Assembly: GCF_051020955.1 (NCBI RefSeq) | Contig: NW_027476494.1 | Coordinates: forward strand, 124,001-188,000 | DNA from: Megalopta genalis | Lineage: Eukaryota > Arthropoda > Insecta > Hymenoptera > Halictidae | Direction of reading: 5' to 3' | DNA length: 64,000 nucleotides | In this document: piece by piece, positions 12,747-25,263 of the stretch | Layout: each line of letters begins with the position of its first letter | Numbering within the stretch: the first letter of the stretch is position 1 | The notes under the pieces: model-generated | Databases searched by the model: none | Told to the model about the DNA's origin: nothing | Seen by the model: the letters and a program-made list of their open reading frames with translations, nothing else | Translations under genes and position numbers: made by a program

Positions 12747-13062
12747 GATCCAGATACTTGTGATGTACATGTTTTAGCTTCAACTGCATGCGAAACAATC
12801 GTGTTAGCTTCAAATCCAAGCGAAACACATAATTCAGCTTCAAATACGTTCGAAACACATGGTTTAGCTTAATATTCACGCAAAACATATGGTTCAGCTT
12901 CAAATACATGTGATATACATGAATTAGCTTCAAATCCATGCGAAACTCACGATTTAGCTTCAAATCCAAGCGAAACACATGACATAGCTTCAATTTCATG
13001 CAAAGTAGAAGTCTTAGCTTCAAATACATGCCAAATAAATGGTTTAGCGTCAAATACTTGTT

Positions 13063-14643
13063 TTATACATGATTTAGCTTCAATTGCATGCGAAACAAAC
13101 ACTTTACCTTCAAATCCAAGCGAAACACATTACTTAGGATCAAATCAATGCGAAGTGGAAGGCTTAGCTTCAAATACATGAGAAACAAATGGTCTAGCTT
13201 CAAATACTTGTGATATAAATGATTTAGATTCAACTGCATGCGAAACAAACAAGTTAGCTTCAAAACCAAGCGAAACACATGATTTAGCTGCAAATCAATG
13301 CGAAGTAGAAGGCTTAGCTTCAAATCCATGCGAATCAAACGGTTTAGCTTCAAATACTTGTGATATACGTGATTTAGCTTCAGCTGCATGCGAAACAATC
13401 GATTTTGCTTCACACCCAAGGGAAACACATGATTTAACATCAAAACAATGCGAAGTATAAGCCTTAGCTTCATATCAATGTGAAACAAATGGTTTAGCAT
13501 CAAATACTTGTGATATACATGATTTAGGTTCAACTTCATGCGAAACGAAGGAGTTATCTTGAAATCCATGCGAAACACATGATTTAGATTCAAACCAATG
13601 CGAAGTAGATGGCATAGCTTCAAATCCATGCGACACAAATGATTTAGATTCAAATTCTTGCGATATATGTGATATAGCTTCAAATGCAGGCGAAACAAAC
13701 GAGTTAGCTTCAAAACCAAGCGAAACACATGATTTAGCTGCAAATCAATGCGAAGTAGAAGGTTTAGCTTTAAATCCATGCGAACCAAATGGTTTAGCAT
13801 CAAATACTTGTGATATACATGATTTAGGTTCAACTTCATGCCAAACGAAGGAGTCATCTTGAAATCCATGCGAAACACATGATTTAGCTTCAAATCAATG
13901 CGAACTTGATGGCATAGCTTTAAATCCATGCGAAACAAATTGTTTAGCTTCAAATACTTGTGATATACATGATTTAGCTTCATCTGCATGCGAAAGAAAC
14001 GAGTTGTCTTGAAATCCATGCGAAACACACGATTTAGCAACAAATCAATGCGAAGTAGGAGGCTTATCTTCAAATACATGAGAAGCAAATGATTTATCTT
14101 CAGATAATTGCGATATAAGTGATGTAGCTTCAAATGCAGGTGAAACAATCGAGTTAGCTTCAAATCAATGCGAAGTAGAAGGCTTATCTTCAAATCCATG
14201 CGAAACCAATGGTTTAGCTTCAAATACTTGTGATATACATGATTTATCTTCAAATACAGGCGAAAAAAACGAGTCAGCTTCAAATCCATGCTAGACCTAT
14301 GATTTAGCTTCAAATAAATGCGAAATAGACGGCTTAGCTTCAAATATATGAGAAGCAAATGATTTATCTTCAGATAATTGTGATATAATTGATATAGATT
14401 CAAATGCAGTCGAATCAATCGAGTTAGCTTCCAATTAATGCGAAGTAGAAGGCTTATCTTCAAATCCATGCGAAACAAATGGTTTAGCTTCAAATACTTG
14501 CGATATAAATGAATCAGCTTCAAATGAAGACGAAACAAACGAGTTAGTTTCAAATCCATGCGAAACATATGATTTAGCATCAAATCAATGCGAAGTAGAA
14601 GGCTTAGCTTCAAATCAATCCGAAACAAATGGTTTAGCTTCAA
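13063..14643 (-). other. 526-codon repeat-derived open frame
   Basis: Lies directly beyond the 561-codon frame in the same reading register, separated by the TGCTATAC-type stop. It includes less common decapeptides such as LNHVFRMDFK and LNLNHVYHKY from the C-rich monomers at 13.4-14.0 kb. The equivalent in the second 13-kb copy (29833-31464) stays open too, but it runs on into unrelated array, so its end is not conserved. Confidence 0.15.
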
Positions 14644-14652
14644 ATACTTGTG

Positions 14653-16338
14653 CTATACATGATTTATCTTCAAATGGAGGCGAAACAAAAGAGTTAGCTT
14701 CAAAACCAAGCGATACACATCATTTAGCTTCAAATTCATGCGAAACACATGGTATAGCTTCATATTCTTGCGAAACAGATGGTTTAGATTCAGATACTTG
14801 TGATAAACATGATTTAGCTTCAACAGCATGCGAAACAAACGAGTTAGCTTCAAATCCATGCCATACATACGATTTCGATTTAAATCAATGCGAAGTAGAA
14901 GGCTTATCTTCAAATCCATCCGAAACAAATGGTTTAGCTTCAAATACTTGCGATATAAATGAAACAGCTTCAAATGAAGACGAAACAAACGAGTTAGTTT
15001 CAAATCCATGCGAAACATATGATTTAGCATCAAATCAATGCGAAGTAGAAGGCTTAGCTTCAAATAAATCCGAAACAAATGGTTTAGTTTCAAATACTCG
15101 TGATATACATGATTTAGATTCAACTGCATGCGAATCAAACGAGTTAGCTTCAAATCCATGCGATTCACATGATTTAGCTTCGAATCAATGCGAAGTAGAA
15201 GGCTTAGCTTCAAACACATGAGAAACAAATGATTTATCTTCAGATAATTGCGATATAAGTGATATAGCTTCAAATGCTGGCGAAACAATCGAGTTAGCTT
15301 CAAATCAATGCGAAGTAGAAGGCTTATCTTCAAATCCGTGCGAAACAAATGGTTTAGCTTCAAATACTTGTGATATGCATGATTTAGCTTCAACTGCATG
15401 CGAAACAAACGAGTTAGCTTCAAAACCAAGCGAAACACATGATTTAGCTTCAAATCAAAGCGAAGTAGAAGGCTGAGCTTCAAATTCATGCGAAACAAAT
15501 GGTTTAGCTTCAAATACTTGTGATATACATGATTCAGCTTCAGCTGCATGCGAAACAAACGCTTTACCTTCAAATCGAAGCGAAACACATTATTTAGGTT
15601 CAAATCAAAGCGAAGTGGAAGACTTAGCTTCAAATACATGAGAAACAAGTGATTTATCTTCAGATAATTGCGATATAAGTGATATAGCTTCAAATGCAGG
15701 CGAAACAATCGAGTTAGCTTCAAATCAATGCGAAGTAGAAGGCTTAGCTTCAAATCAATCCGAAACAAATGGTTTAGTTTCAAATACTCGTGATATACAT
15801 GATTTAGCTTCAACTGCATGCGAATCAAACGAGTTAGCTTCAAATCCATGCGATTCACATGATTTAGCTTCGAATCAATGCGAAGTAGAAGGCTTAGCTT
15901 CAAACACATGAGAAACAAATGATTTATCTTCAGATAATTGCGATATAAGTAATATAGCTTCAAATGCTGGCGAAACAATCGAGTTAGCTTCAAATCAATG
16001 CGAAGTAGAAGGCTTATCTTCAAATCCATGCGAAACAAATGGTTTAGCTTCAAATACTTGTGATATGCATGATTTAGCTTCAACTGCATGCGAAACAAAC
16101 GAGTTAGCTTCAAAACCAAGCGAAACACATGATTTAGCTTCAAATCAAAGCGAAGTAGAAGGCTTAGCTTCAAATTCATGCGAAACAAATGGTTTAGCTT
16201 CAAATACTTGTGATATACATGATTTATCTTCAAATGCAGGCGAAACAAAAGAGTTAGCTTCAAATCCATGCGATTCACATGATTTAGCTTCGAATCAATG
16301 CGGAGTAGAAGGCTTAGCTTCAAACACATGAGAAACAA
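14653..16338 (-). other. Longest open frame (561 codons), repeat-derived, probably not a gene
   Basis: The translation is only decapeptides of the form LKLNHLFRMD / LKLSLLLRID / LKLTRLFRMQ, one per monomer. It ends where a B monomer reads TGCTATAC, giving TAG on this strand. No signal peptide, no non-repeat domain, no splice or promoter signal is evident. Central leucines recur every five residues, but the composition (Leu, Lys, Arg, His, Asn) matches no family I recognise. The second 13-kb copy of this frame is split by indels, which argues against constraint. Confidence 0.2.
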
Positions 16339-16436
16339 ATGATTTATCTACAGATAATTGCGATATAAGTGATACAGCTTCAAATCCATGCGAAACACAT
16401 GATTTAGCTTCAAATTCAAGCGAATCACATGGATTA

Positions 16437-16474
16437 GCTTCATAGCTTCATATTCTTGCGAAACGGATGGATTA
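16437..16474. repeat. J monomer 9 (13-kb copy 1)
   Basis: 3,728 bp after J8 (124 x 30 + 8). Tail ACGGATGGATTA. Pairs with 33259 in copy 2. Confidence 0.9.
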
Positions 16475-17022
16475 GATCCAGATACTTGTGATGTACATGT
16501 TTTAGATTCAACTGCATGCGAAACAAACGTGTTAGCTTCAAAACCAAGCGAAACGCATGATTTATCTTCAAATCAATGCGAAGATGAAAGTTTTGCTTCA
16601 AACCCATGCGAAGCGAATGTTTTGGCTTCAAATACTTGTGATATACATGATTGAGCTGCAACTGCATGCGAAACAAACGAGTTAGCTTCAAATCCATGCG
16701 AAACTCATGATTTAGCTTCAAATCAATGCGAAATAGACGGCTTAGCTTCAAATATATGAGAAGCAAATGATTTATCTTCAGATAATTGCGATATAATTGA
16801 TATAGATTCAAATGCAGTCGAATCAATCGAGTTAGCTTTCAATTAATGCGAAGTAGGAGGCTTATCTTCAAATCCATGCGAAACAAATGGTTTAGCTTCA
16901 AATACTTGCGATATAAATGAATCAGCTTCAAATGAAGACGAAACAAACGAGTTAGTTTCAAATCCATGCGAAACATATGATTTAGCATCAAATCAATGCG
17001 AAGTAGAAGGCTTAGCTTCAAA

Positions 17023-18138
17023 TCAATCCGAAACAAATGGCTTAGCTTCAAATACTTGTGATATACATGATTTAGCTTCAAATGCATGCGAAACAAACGA
17101 GTTAGCTTCAAATCCATGCCATACACACGATTTAGATTTAAATGAATGCGAAGTAGAAGACTTATCTTCAAATACATCCGAAACAAATGGTTTAGCATCA
17201 AATACTTGCAATATAAATGAAACAGCTTCAAATGAAGACGAAACAAACGAGTTAGTTTCAAATCCAAGCGAAACACATGACATAGCTTCAATTTCATGCA
17301 AAGTAGAAGTCTTAGCTTCAAACACATGCGAAATAAATGGTTTAGCTTCAAATACTTGTTTTATACATGATTTAGCATCAACTGCATTGTGAAACAAACG
17401 AGTTAGCTTCAAATCCATGCGAAACACATGACTTAGCTTCAAATCAATGCGAAGTAGAAGGCTTAGCTTCAAATACATGAGAAACAAATAATTTATCTTC
17501 AGATAATTGCGATATACGTGATTTAGCTTCAGCTGCATGCGAAACAAACGATTTTGCTTCATACCCAAGGGAAACACATAATTTAACATCAAAACAATGC
17601 TAAGTATAAGCCTGAGCTTCAAATCAATGCGAAACAAATGGTTTAGCATCAAATACTTGTGATATACATGATTTAGGTTCAACTTCATGCCAAACGAAGG
17701 AGTCATCTTGAAATCCATGCGAAACACATGATTTAGCTTCAAATCAATGCGAACTTGAAGGCATAGCTTTAAATCCATGCGAAACAAATTGTTCAGCTTC
17801 AAATACTTGTGATATACATAATTTAGCTTCATCTGCATGCGAAAGAAACGAGTTATCTTGAAATCCATGCGAAACACACGATTTAGCATCAAATCAATGC
17901 GAAGTAGGAGGCTTATCTTCAAATACATGAGAAGCAAATGATTTATCTTCAGATAATTGCGATATAAGTGATATAGATACAAATGCATTCGAATCAATCG
18001 AGTTAGCTTCAAATTAATGCGAAGGTGAAGGCTTTGCTTCAAATCCATGCGAAACAAATGGTTTAGCTTCAAATACTTGTGATATACATGATTTAGCTTC
18101 AACTGCATGCGATACAAACGAGTCAGCTTCAAATCCAT
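17023..18138 (-). other. 371-codon open frame that changes repeat phase
   Basis: Starts as LKLNH-type decapeptides and switches near 17,760-17,390 into FEAKPFVSHV-type decapeptides, because a 1-bp insertion (GCATTGTGAAAC near 17,385) and its neighbours move it to the other open minus frame without meeting a stop. This shows directly that both minus frames are permissive. Confidence 0.1.
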
Positions 18139-19205
18139 GCGCTACACATGATTTATCTTAAAATCAATGCGAAGTTGAAGGCTTTGCTTCAAATTCATGC
18201 GAGACAAATGGTTTAGCTTCAAATACTTGTGATATACATGATTTAGCTTCAACTGCATGCAAAACAAACGCTTTACCTTCAAATCCAAGCGAAACACATT
18301 ATTTAAGTTCAAATCAATGCGAAGTGGAAGGCTTAGCTTCAAATACATGAGAAACAAATGATTTATCTTCAGATAATTGCGATATAAGTGATATAGCTTC
18401 AAATGCAGGCGAAACAAAAGAGTTAGCTTCAAAACCAAGCGAAACTCATCATTTAGCTTCAAATTCATGCGAAACACATGGTTTAGCTTAATATTCATGC
18501 GAAACAGATGGTTTATATTCAGATACTTGTGATAAACATGATTTAGCTTCAACTGCATGCGAAACAAACGAGTTAGCTTCAAATCCAAGCGAAACACATG
18601 ATTTACCTTCAAATCAATGCGAAATAGAAGGCTTAGCTTCAAATCAATGCGACGTAGAATGCTAATCACCAAATCAATGTGAAACAAATGGTTTAGCTTC
18701 AAATACTTGTGATATACATGATTTAGCTTCAACTGCATGCGAAACAAACGTGATAGCTTCAAATCCAAGCGAAACACATGATTTATCTTCAAATCAATGC
18801 GAAGTTGAAGGCTTTGCTTCAAATCCGTGCGAAGCGAATGGTTTAGCTTCAAATACTTGTGATATACATGATTTATCTTTAAATACAGGCGAAAAAAACG
18901 AGTTAGCTACAAATCCATGCGAAACATATGATTTAGCTTCAAATCAATGCGAAATAGACGGCTTAGCTTCAAATACATTAGAAACAAATGATTTATCTTC
19001 AGATAATTGCGATATAAGTGATATAGCTTCATATGCAGGCGAAACAATCGAGTTAGCTTCAAATCAATGCGAAGTGGAAGGCTTAGCTTTAAACACATGA
19101 GAAACAAATGATTTATCTTCAGATAATTGCGATATAAGTGATAGAGCTTCAAATCCATGCGACACACATGATTTAGCTTCAAATTCATGCGAATCACATG
19201 GATTA

Positions 19206-19243
19206 GCTTCATAGCTTCATATTCATGCGAAACAGATGAATTA
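19206..19243. repeat. J monomer 10 (13-kb copy 1)
   Basis: Reads ATATTCATGCG instead of ATATTCTTGCG, a variant shared only with its partner at 36029. Spacing 2,769 bp includes the shared +1 near 17,385. Confidence 0.9.
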
Positions 19244-21198
19244 GATCCAGATACTTGTGATGTACATGTTTTAGCTTCAACTGCATGCTAAACAAACGTG
19301 TTTGCTTCAAATCTAAGCGAAACACATGATTTATCTTCAAATCAATGCGAAGTTGAAGGCTTTGCTTCAAATCCATGCGAAGCGAATGGTTTAGCTTCAA
19401 ATACTTGTGATATACATGATTTATCTTCAAATACAGGCGAATAAAACGAGTTAGCTTCAAATCCGTGCAAAACATATGATTTAGCTTCAAATACTTGAGA
19501 TATACATGATTTAGCTTCAACTGCATGCGAAACAAACGCTTTACCTTCAAATCCAAGCGAAACACATTATTTAGGTTCAAATCAATGCGAAGTGGAAGGC
19601 TTAGCTTCAAATACATGAGAAACAAATGATTTATCTTCAGATAATTGCGATATAAGTGATATAGCTTCATATGCGGGCGAAACAATCGAGTTAGCTTCAA
19701 ATCCATGCAAAACAAATGATTTAGCTTTAAATGCTTGTAATACACATTATTTAGCTTCAACTGTATGCGAAACAAACGAGATAGCCTCAATTCAAGCGAA
19801 TCAAATGATTTAGCTTCAAATCAATGCGAAGTAGAAGGCTTAAATTCGAAACCATGCGAAACAAATGGTTTAGCTTCAAATACTTGTGATATACATGATT
19901 TAGCTTCAAATGTAGGAGAAACAAACGAGTTAGCTTCAAATCCAAGCGAAACATATGATTTAGCTTCAAATCAATGCGAAGTAGAAGGCTTAGCTTCAAA
20001 TACATGAGAAGCAAATGATTTATCTACAGATAATTGCGATATAAGTGATATAGATTCAAATGCAGTCGAATCAATCGAGTTAGCTTCAAATTAATGCGAA
20101 GTAGGAGACTTATCTTCAAATCCATGCGAAACAAATGGTTTAGCTTCAAATACTTGAGATATACATGATTTAGCTTCAACTGCATGCGATACAAACGAGT
20201 TAGCTTCAAAACCATGCGAAACACCTGATTTAGCTTCAAATCAATGCGAAGTAGAAGGCATAGCTTCAAATGCATGCGAAACAAATGGTTTAGCTTCAAA
20301 TACTTGTGATATACATGATTTAGCTTCAACTGCATGCGAAACAAACGTTTTACCTTCAAATCCAAGCGAAACACATTATTTAGGTTCAAATCAATGCGAA
20401 GTGGAAGGCTTAGCTTCAAATACATGAGAAACAAATGATTTATCTTCAGATAATTGCGATATAAGTGATATAGCTTCAAATGCAGGCGAAACAATCGAGT
20501 TAGCTTCAAATCAATGCGAAGTGGAAGGCTTAGCTTCAAATCAATGCGACGTAGAATGCTTATCATCAAATCAATGTGAAACAAATGGTTTAGCTTCAAA
20601 TACTTGTGATATACATGATTTAGCTTCAACTGCATGCGAAACAAACGAGTTAGCTTCAAATTCAAGCGAAACACATGATTTATCTTCAAATCAATGCGAA
20701 GTTGAAGGCTTTGCTTCAAATCCGTGCGAAGCGAATGGTTTTAGCTTCAAATACTTGTGATATACATGATTTATCTTTAAAACAGGCGAAAAAAACGAGT
20801 TAGCTTCAAATCCATGCGAAACATATGATTTAGCTTCAAATCAATGCGAAATAGACGGCTTAGCTTCAAATACATGAGAAGCAAATGCTTTATCTTCAGA
20901 TAATTGCGATATAAGTGATATAGATTCAAATGCAGTACAATCAATCGAGTTAGCTTCAAATTAATGCGAAGTAGGAGGCTTATCTTCAAATCCATGCGAA
21001 ACAAATGGTTTAGCTTCTAATACTTTTGATAAACATGATTTAGCTTCAACTGCATGCGAAACAAACGAGTTAGCTTCAAATCACAGCGAAACACATGATT
21101 TAGCTTCAAATCAATGCGAAGTATAAGGCATATCTTCAAATCTATGTGAAACAAACGGTTTATCTTCAAATACTTGTGCTATACATGATTTAGCTTCA

Positions 21199-21912
21199 AC
21201 TGCATGCGAAACAATCGAGTTAGCTTCAACACCAAGCGAAACACATAATTTAGCTGCAAATCAATGCGAAGTAGAAGGGATAGCTTCAAATCCATGCGAA
21301 TCAAACGGTTGAGCTTCAAATACTTATGATATACATGATTTATCTTCAAATGCAGGCGAACAAAAGAGCTAGCTTCATATCCATGCGAAACACATCATTT
21401 ATCTTCAAATTCATGCGAAATACATGGTTAGCTCAATATTCATGCGACACAGATGGTTTATATTCAGATACTTGTGATAAACATGATTTAGCTTCAACTG
21501 CAATCGAAACAAACGAGTTATCTTCAAATCCAAGCGAAACACATGATTTACCTCCAGATCAATGCGAAGTAGAAGACTTAGCTTCAAATCAATGCGAAGT
21601 AGAAGGCTTAGATTCAAATTCATGCGAAACAAATGGTTTAGCTTCAAATACTTGTGATATGCATGATTTAGCTTCAACTGCATGCGAAACAAACGAGTTA
21701 GCTTCAAAACCAAGCGAAACACATGATTTACCTCCAAATCAATGCGAAGTAGAAGACTTAGCTTCAAATCAATGCGAAACACATGATTTACCTCCAAATC
21801 AATGCGAAGTAGAAGACTTAGCTTCAAATCAATGCGAAGTAGGAGGGCTTATCTTCAAATCCATGCGAAACAAATAGTTTAGCTTCAAATACTTGTGATA
21901 TGCATGATTTAT
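21199..21912. repeat. 24 monomers present only in copy 1
   Basis: Between parts L and M copy 1 holds 714 bases that copy 2 lacks. Corrected for indels near 21,361, 21,427 and 21,844, the offset change corresponds to 720 bp, or exactly 24 monomers. Both edges lie in B/C-type monomers of similar sequence, as expected for unequal exchange. The stretch includes ACCTCC-type D/E boundaries also common near 23.6 kb. Confidence 0.85.
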
Positions 21913-22994
21913 CTTCAAATGCAGGCGAAACAAAAGAGTTAGCTTCAAAACCAAGCGAAACACATCATTTAGCTTCAAATTCATGCGAAACACATGGTTT
22001 AGCTTCATATTCTTGCGAAACAGATGGTTTAGATTCAGATACTTGTGATAAACATGATTTAGCTTCAACAGCATGCGAAACAAACGAGTTAGCTTCAAAT
22101 CCATGCCATACATACGATTTAGATTTAAATCAATGCGAAGTAGAAGGCTTATCTTCAAATCCATCCGAAACAAATGGTTTAGCTTCAAATACTTGCGATA
22201 TAAATGAAACAGCTTCAAATGAAGACGAAACAAACGAGTTAGTTTCAAATCCATGCGAAACATATGATTTAGCATCAAATCAATGCGAAGTAGAAGGCTT
22301 AGCTTCAAATCAATCCGAAACAAATGGTTTAGTTTCAAATACTCGTGATATACATGATTTAGCTTCAAATGCATGCGAATCAAACGAGTTAGCTTCAAAT
22401 TCATGCGATTCACATGATTTAGCTTCGAATCAATGCGAAGTAGAAGGCTTAGCTTCAAACACATGAGAAACAAATGATTTATCTTCAGATAATTGCGATA
22501 TAAGTGATACAGCTTCAAATCCATGCCATACACACGATTTGGATTTAAATCAATGCGAAGTAGAAGGCTTATCTTCAAATCCATCCGAAACAAATGGTTT
22601 AGCTTCAAATACTTGCGATATAAAAGAAACAGCTTCAAATGAAGACGAAACAAACGAGTTAGTTTCAAATCCATGCGAAACATATGGTTTAGCATCAAAT
22701 CAATGCGAAGTAGAAGGCTTAGCTTCAAATCAATCCGAAACAAATGGTTTAGCTTCAAATACTCGTGATATACATGATTTAGCTTCAACTGCATGCGAAT
22801 CAAACGAGTTAGCTTCAAATCCATGCGATTCACATGATTTAGCTTCGAATCAATGCGAAGTAGAAGGCTTAGCTTCAAACACATGAGAAACAAATGATTT
22901 ATCTACAGATAATTGCGATATAAGTGATGCAGCTTCAAATCCATGCGAAACACATGATTTAGCTTCAAATTCAAGCGAAAAATCACATGGATTA

Positions 22995-23032
22995 GCTTCA
23001 TAGCTTCATATTCTTGCGAAAAGGATGGATTA
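22995..23032. repeat. J monomer 11 (13-kb copy 1)
   Basis: Tail GAAAAGGATGGATTA, shared with 39007. Just before it, near 22,978, three extra A bases (GCGAAAAATCAC) are private to this copy. Confidence 0.9.
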
Positions 23033-23542
23033 GATCCAGATACTTGTGATGTACATGTTTTAGCTTCAACTGCATGCGAAACAAACGTGTTAGCTTCAAA
23101 TCCAAGCGAACGCATGATTTATCTTCAAATCAATGCGAAGATGAAAGTTTTGCTTCAAACCCATGCGAAGCGAATGTTTTAGCTTCAAATACTTGTGATA
23201 TACATGATTTAACTTCAAATGCAGGCGAAACAAACGAGTTAGCTTCGAATCCATGCCATACACACGATTTAGATTTAAATCAATGCGAAGTAGAAGGCTT
23301 ATCTTCAAATCCATTCGAAACAAATGGTTTAGCTTCAAACACTTGCGATATAAATGAAACAGCTTCAAATGAAGACGAAACAAACGAGTTAGTTTCAAAT
23401 CCATGCGAAACATATGATTTAGCATCAAATCAATGCGAAGTAGAAGGCTTACCTTCAAATCAATCCGAAACAAATGGTTTAGCTTCAAATACTTGTGCTA
23501 TACATGATTTATCTTCAAATACAGGGCGAAACAAACGAGTTA

Positions 23543-23902
23543 GCTTCAAATCCAAGCGAAACACATGATTTACCTCCAGATCAATGCGAAGTAGAAGACT
23601 TAGCTTCAAATCAATGCGAAGTAGAAGGCTTAGATTCAAATTCATGCGAAACAAATGGTTTAGTTTCAAATACTTGTGATATGCATGATTTAGCTTCAAC
23701 TGCATGCGAAACAAACGAGTTAGCTTCAAAACCAAGCGAAACACATGATTTACCTCCAAATCAATGCGAAGTAGAAGACTTAGCTTCAAATCAATGCGAA
23801 GTAGAAGGCTTAGATTCAAATTCATGCGAAACAAATGGTTTAGCTTCAAATACTTGTGATATGCATGATTTAGCTTCAACTGCATGCGAAACAAACGAGT
23901 TA
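23543..23902. repeat. Two 180-bp hexamers (D-E-E-A-B-C)
   Basis: A six-monomer unit with the E monomer doubled occurs twice in a row, 23543-23722 and 23723-23902. The first E of each begins CCTCCAGATC or CCTCCAAATC rather than GCTTCAAATC. The same pair occurs in copy 2 at about 39,555-39,914, and related hexamers lie near 44.6, 48.4 and 53.2 kb. Confidence 0.8.
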
Positions 23903-25263
23903 GCTTCAAAACCAAGCGAAACACATGATTTAGCTTCAAATCAAAGCGAAGTAGAAGGCTTAGCTTCAAATCCAAGCGAAACACATGATTTACCTCCAAA
24001 TCAATGCGAAGTAGAAGACTTAGCTTCAAATCAATGCGAAGTAGGAGGATTATCTTCAAATCCATGCGAAACAAATGGTTTAGCTTCTAATACTTTTGAT
24101 AAACATGATTTAGCTTCAACTGCATGCGAAACAAACGTGTTAGCTTCAAATCACAGCGAAACACATGATTTAGCTTCAAATCAATGCGAAGTAGAAGGCA
24201 TATGTTCAAATCCATGTGAAGCAAACGGTTTACCTTCAAATACTTGTGCTACACATGATTTAGCTTCAACTGCATGCGAAACAAACGAGTTAGCTTCAAA
24301 ACCAAGCGAAACACATGATTTAGCTTCAAATCAAAGCGAAGTAGAAGGCTTAGCTTCAAATTCATGCGAAACAAATGGTTTAGCTTCAAATACTTGAGAT
24401 ATACATGATTTAGCTTCAACTGCATGCGATACAAACGAGTTAGCTTCAAATCCATGCGAAACACATGATTTAGCTTCAAATCAATGCGAAGTACAAGGCT
24501 TATGTTCAAATACAATGAGAAACATATGATTTATCATCAGATAATTGCGATATATGTGATATAGCTGCAAATGCAGGCGAAACAATCGAGTTAGTTTCAA
24601 ATCAATGCGAAGTAGAAAGCTTATCTTCAAATCAATGCGAAACAAATGGTTTAGATTCAAATACTTGTGATATACATGATTTATCTTTAAATACAGGCGA
24701 ATAAAACGAGTTAGCTTCAAATCCATGCAAAACATATGATTTAGCTTCAAATCAGTGCGAAATAGACGGCTTAGCTTCAAATACATGAGAAGCAAATGAT
24801 TTATCTACAGATAATTGCGAGATAAGTGATATAGATTCAAATGCAGTCGAATCAATCGAGTTAGCTTCAAATCAATGCGAAGTAGGAGGCTTAGCTTCAA
24901 ATTCATGCGAAACAAATGGTTTAGCTTCAAATACTTGTGATATACATGACTTAGCTTCAAATGCAGGCGAAACAAACGAGTTAGCTTCTTATCCAGCGAA
25001 ACACATGATTTAGCTTCAAATCAATGCGTTGTAGTAGGCTTAGCTTCAAATCCATGCGAATCAAATGGTTTAGCTTCAAATACTCGTGATATACATGATT
25101 TAGCTTCAACTGCATGCGAATCAAACGAGTTAGCTTCAAATCCATGCGATTCACATGATTTAGTTTCGAATCAATGCGAAGTAGAAGGCTTAGCTTCAAA
25201 CACTTGAGAAACAAATGATTTATCTACAGATAATTGCGATATAAGTGATGCAGCTTCAAATCC

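Larger units (their letters stand above)
2845..13265. repeat. Array segment with eight J monomers
   Basis: Eight J monomers (2845 to 12709) divide this stretch into blocks of 788, 1928, 698, 1118, 2708, 1746 and 878 bp. The blocks opening at 6259 and 7377 begin with closely similar sequence (the same TCATATCAATGCG variant of E and a GCGAATAAAACG variant of C), so this is a local tandem duplication with an 1118-bp step. Around 8.2-9.1 kb F monomers are absent and A/C/D/E types dominate. I see no unique sequence or gene. Confidence 0.8.
13266..21198. repeat. 13-kb block copy 1, part L
   Basis: Nearly identical, by eye, to 30,087-37,932. The offset is 16,821 bp at the left edge and 16,734 bp at the right edge; the difference is explained by a 90-bp (three-monomer) stretch at about 19,990-20,079 missing from the other copy and by a few 1-bp indels. 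It includes rare shared monomers such as CACACCCAAGGGAAACAC near 13,411, which make the pairing unambiguous. J monomers lie at 16437 and 19206. Confidence 0.93.
21913..24424. repeat. 13-kb block copy 1, part M
   Basis: Pairs with 37,928-40,436 at an offset of 16,015 falling to 16,012 bp. The change is accounted for by private indels in this copy near 22,978 (+3), 23,110 (-1) and 23,524 (+1). Copy 2 keeps perfect register over the same interval. Confidence 0.92.
19787..24996. other. Cluster of private short indels in copy 1
   Basis: Register breaks at about 19,790 (-1), 20,740 (+1), 20,779 (-1), 21,361 (-1), 21,427 (-1), 21,844 (+1), 22,978 (+3), 23,110 (-1), 23,524 (+1), 24,514 (+1) and 24,995 (-1). 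The paired interval in copy 2, where it exists, has none of them. Most are gain or loss of a base in a short run, the commonest error of long-read consensus. Confidence 0.8.

Noticed and set aside
14653..16338. Pentapeptide-repeat or leucine-rich-repeat protein, since Leu recurs every five residues
   Set aside because: Pentapeptide repeats need a small residue and D/N before the central Leu; here the positions hold Met, Ile, Asn, His or Arg. The spacing follows from the DNA repeat.
24425..24648. Possible unique island between duplicated parts
   Set aside because: It is made of ordinary monomers matching other parts of the array; only their order differs.
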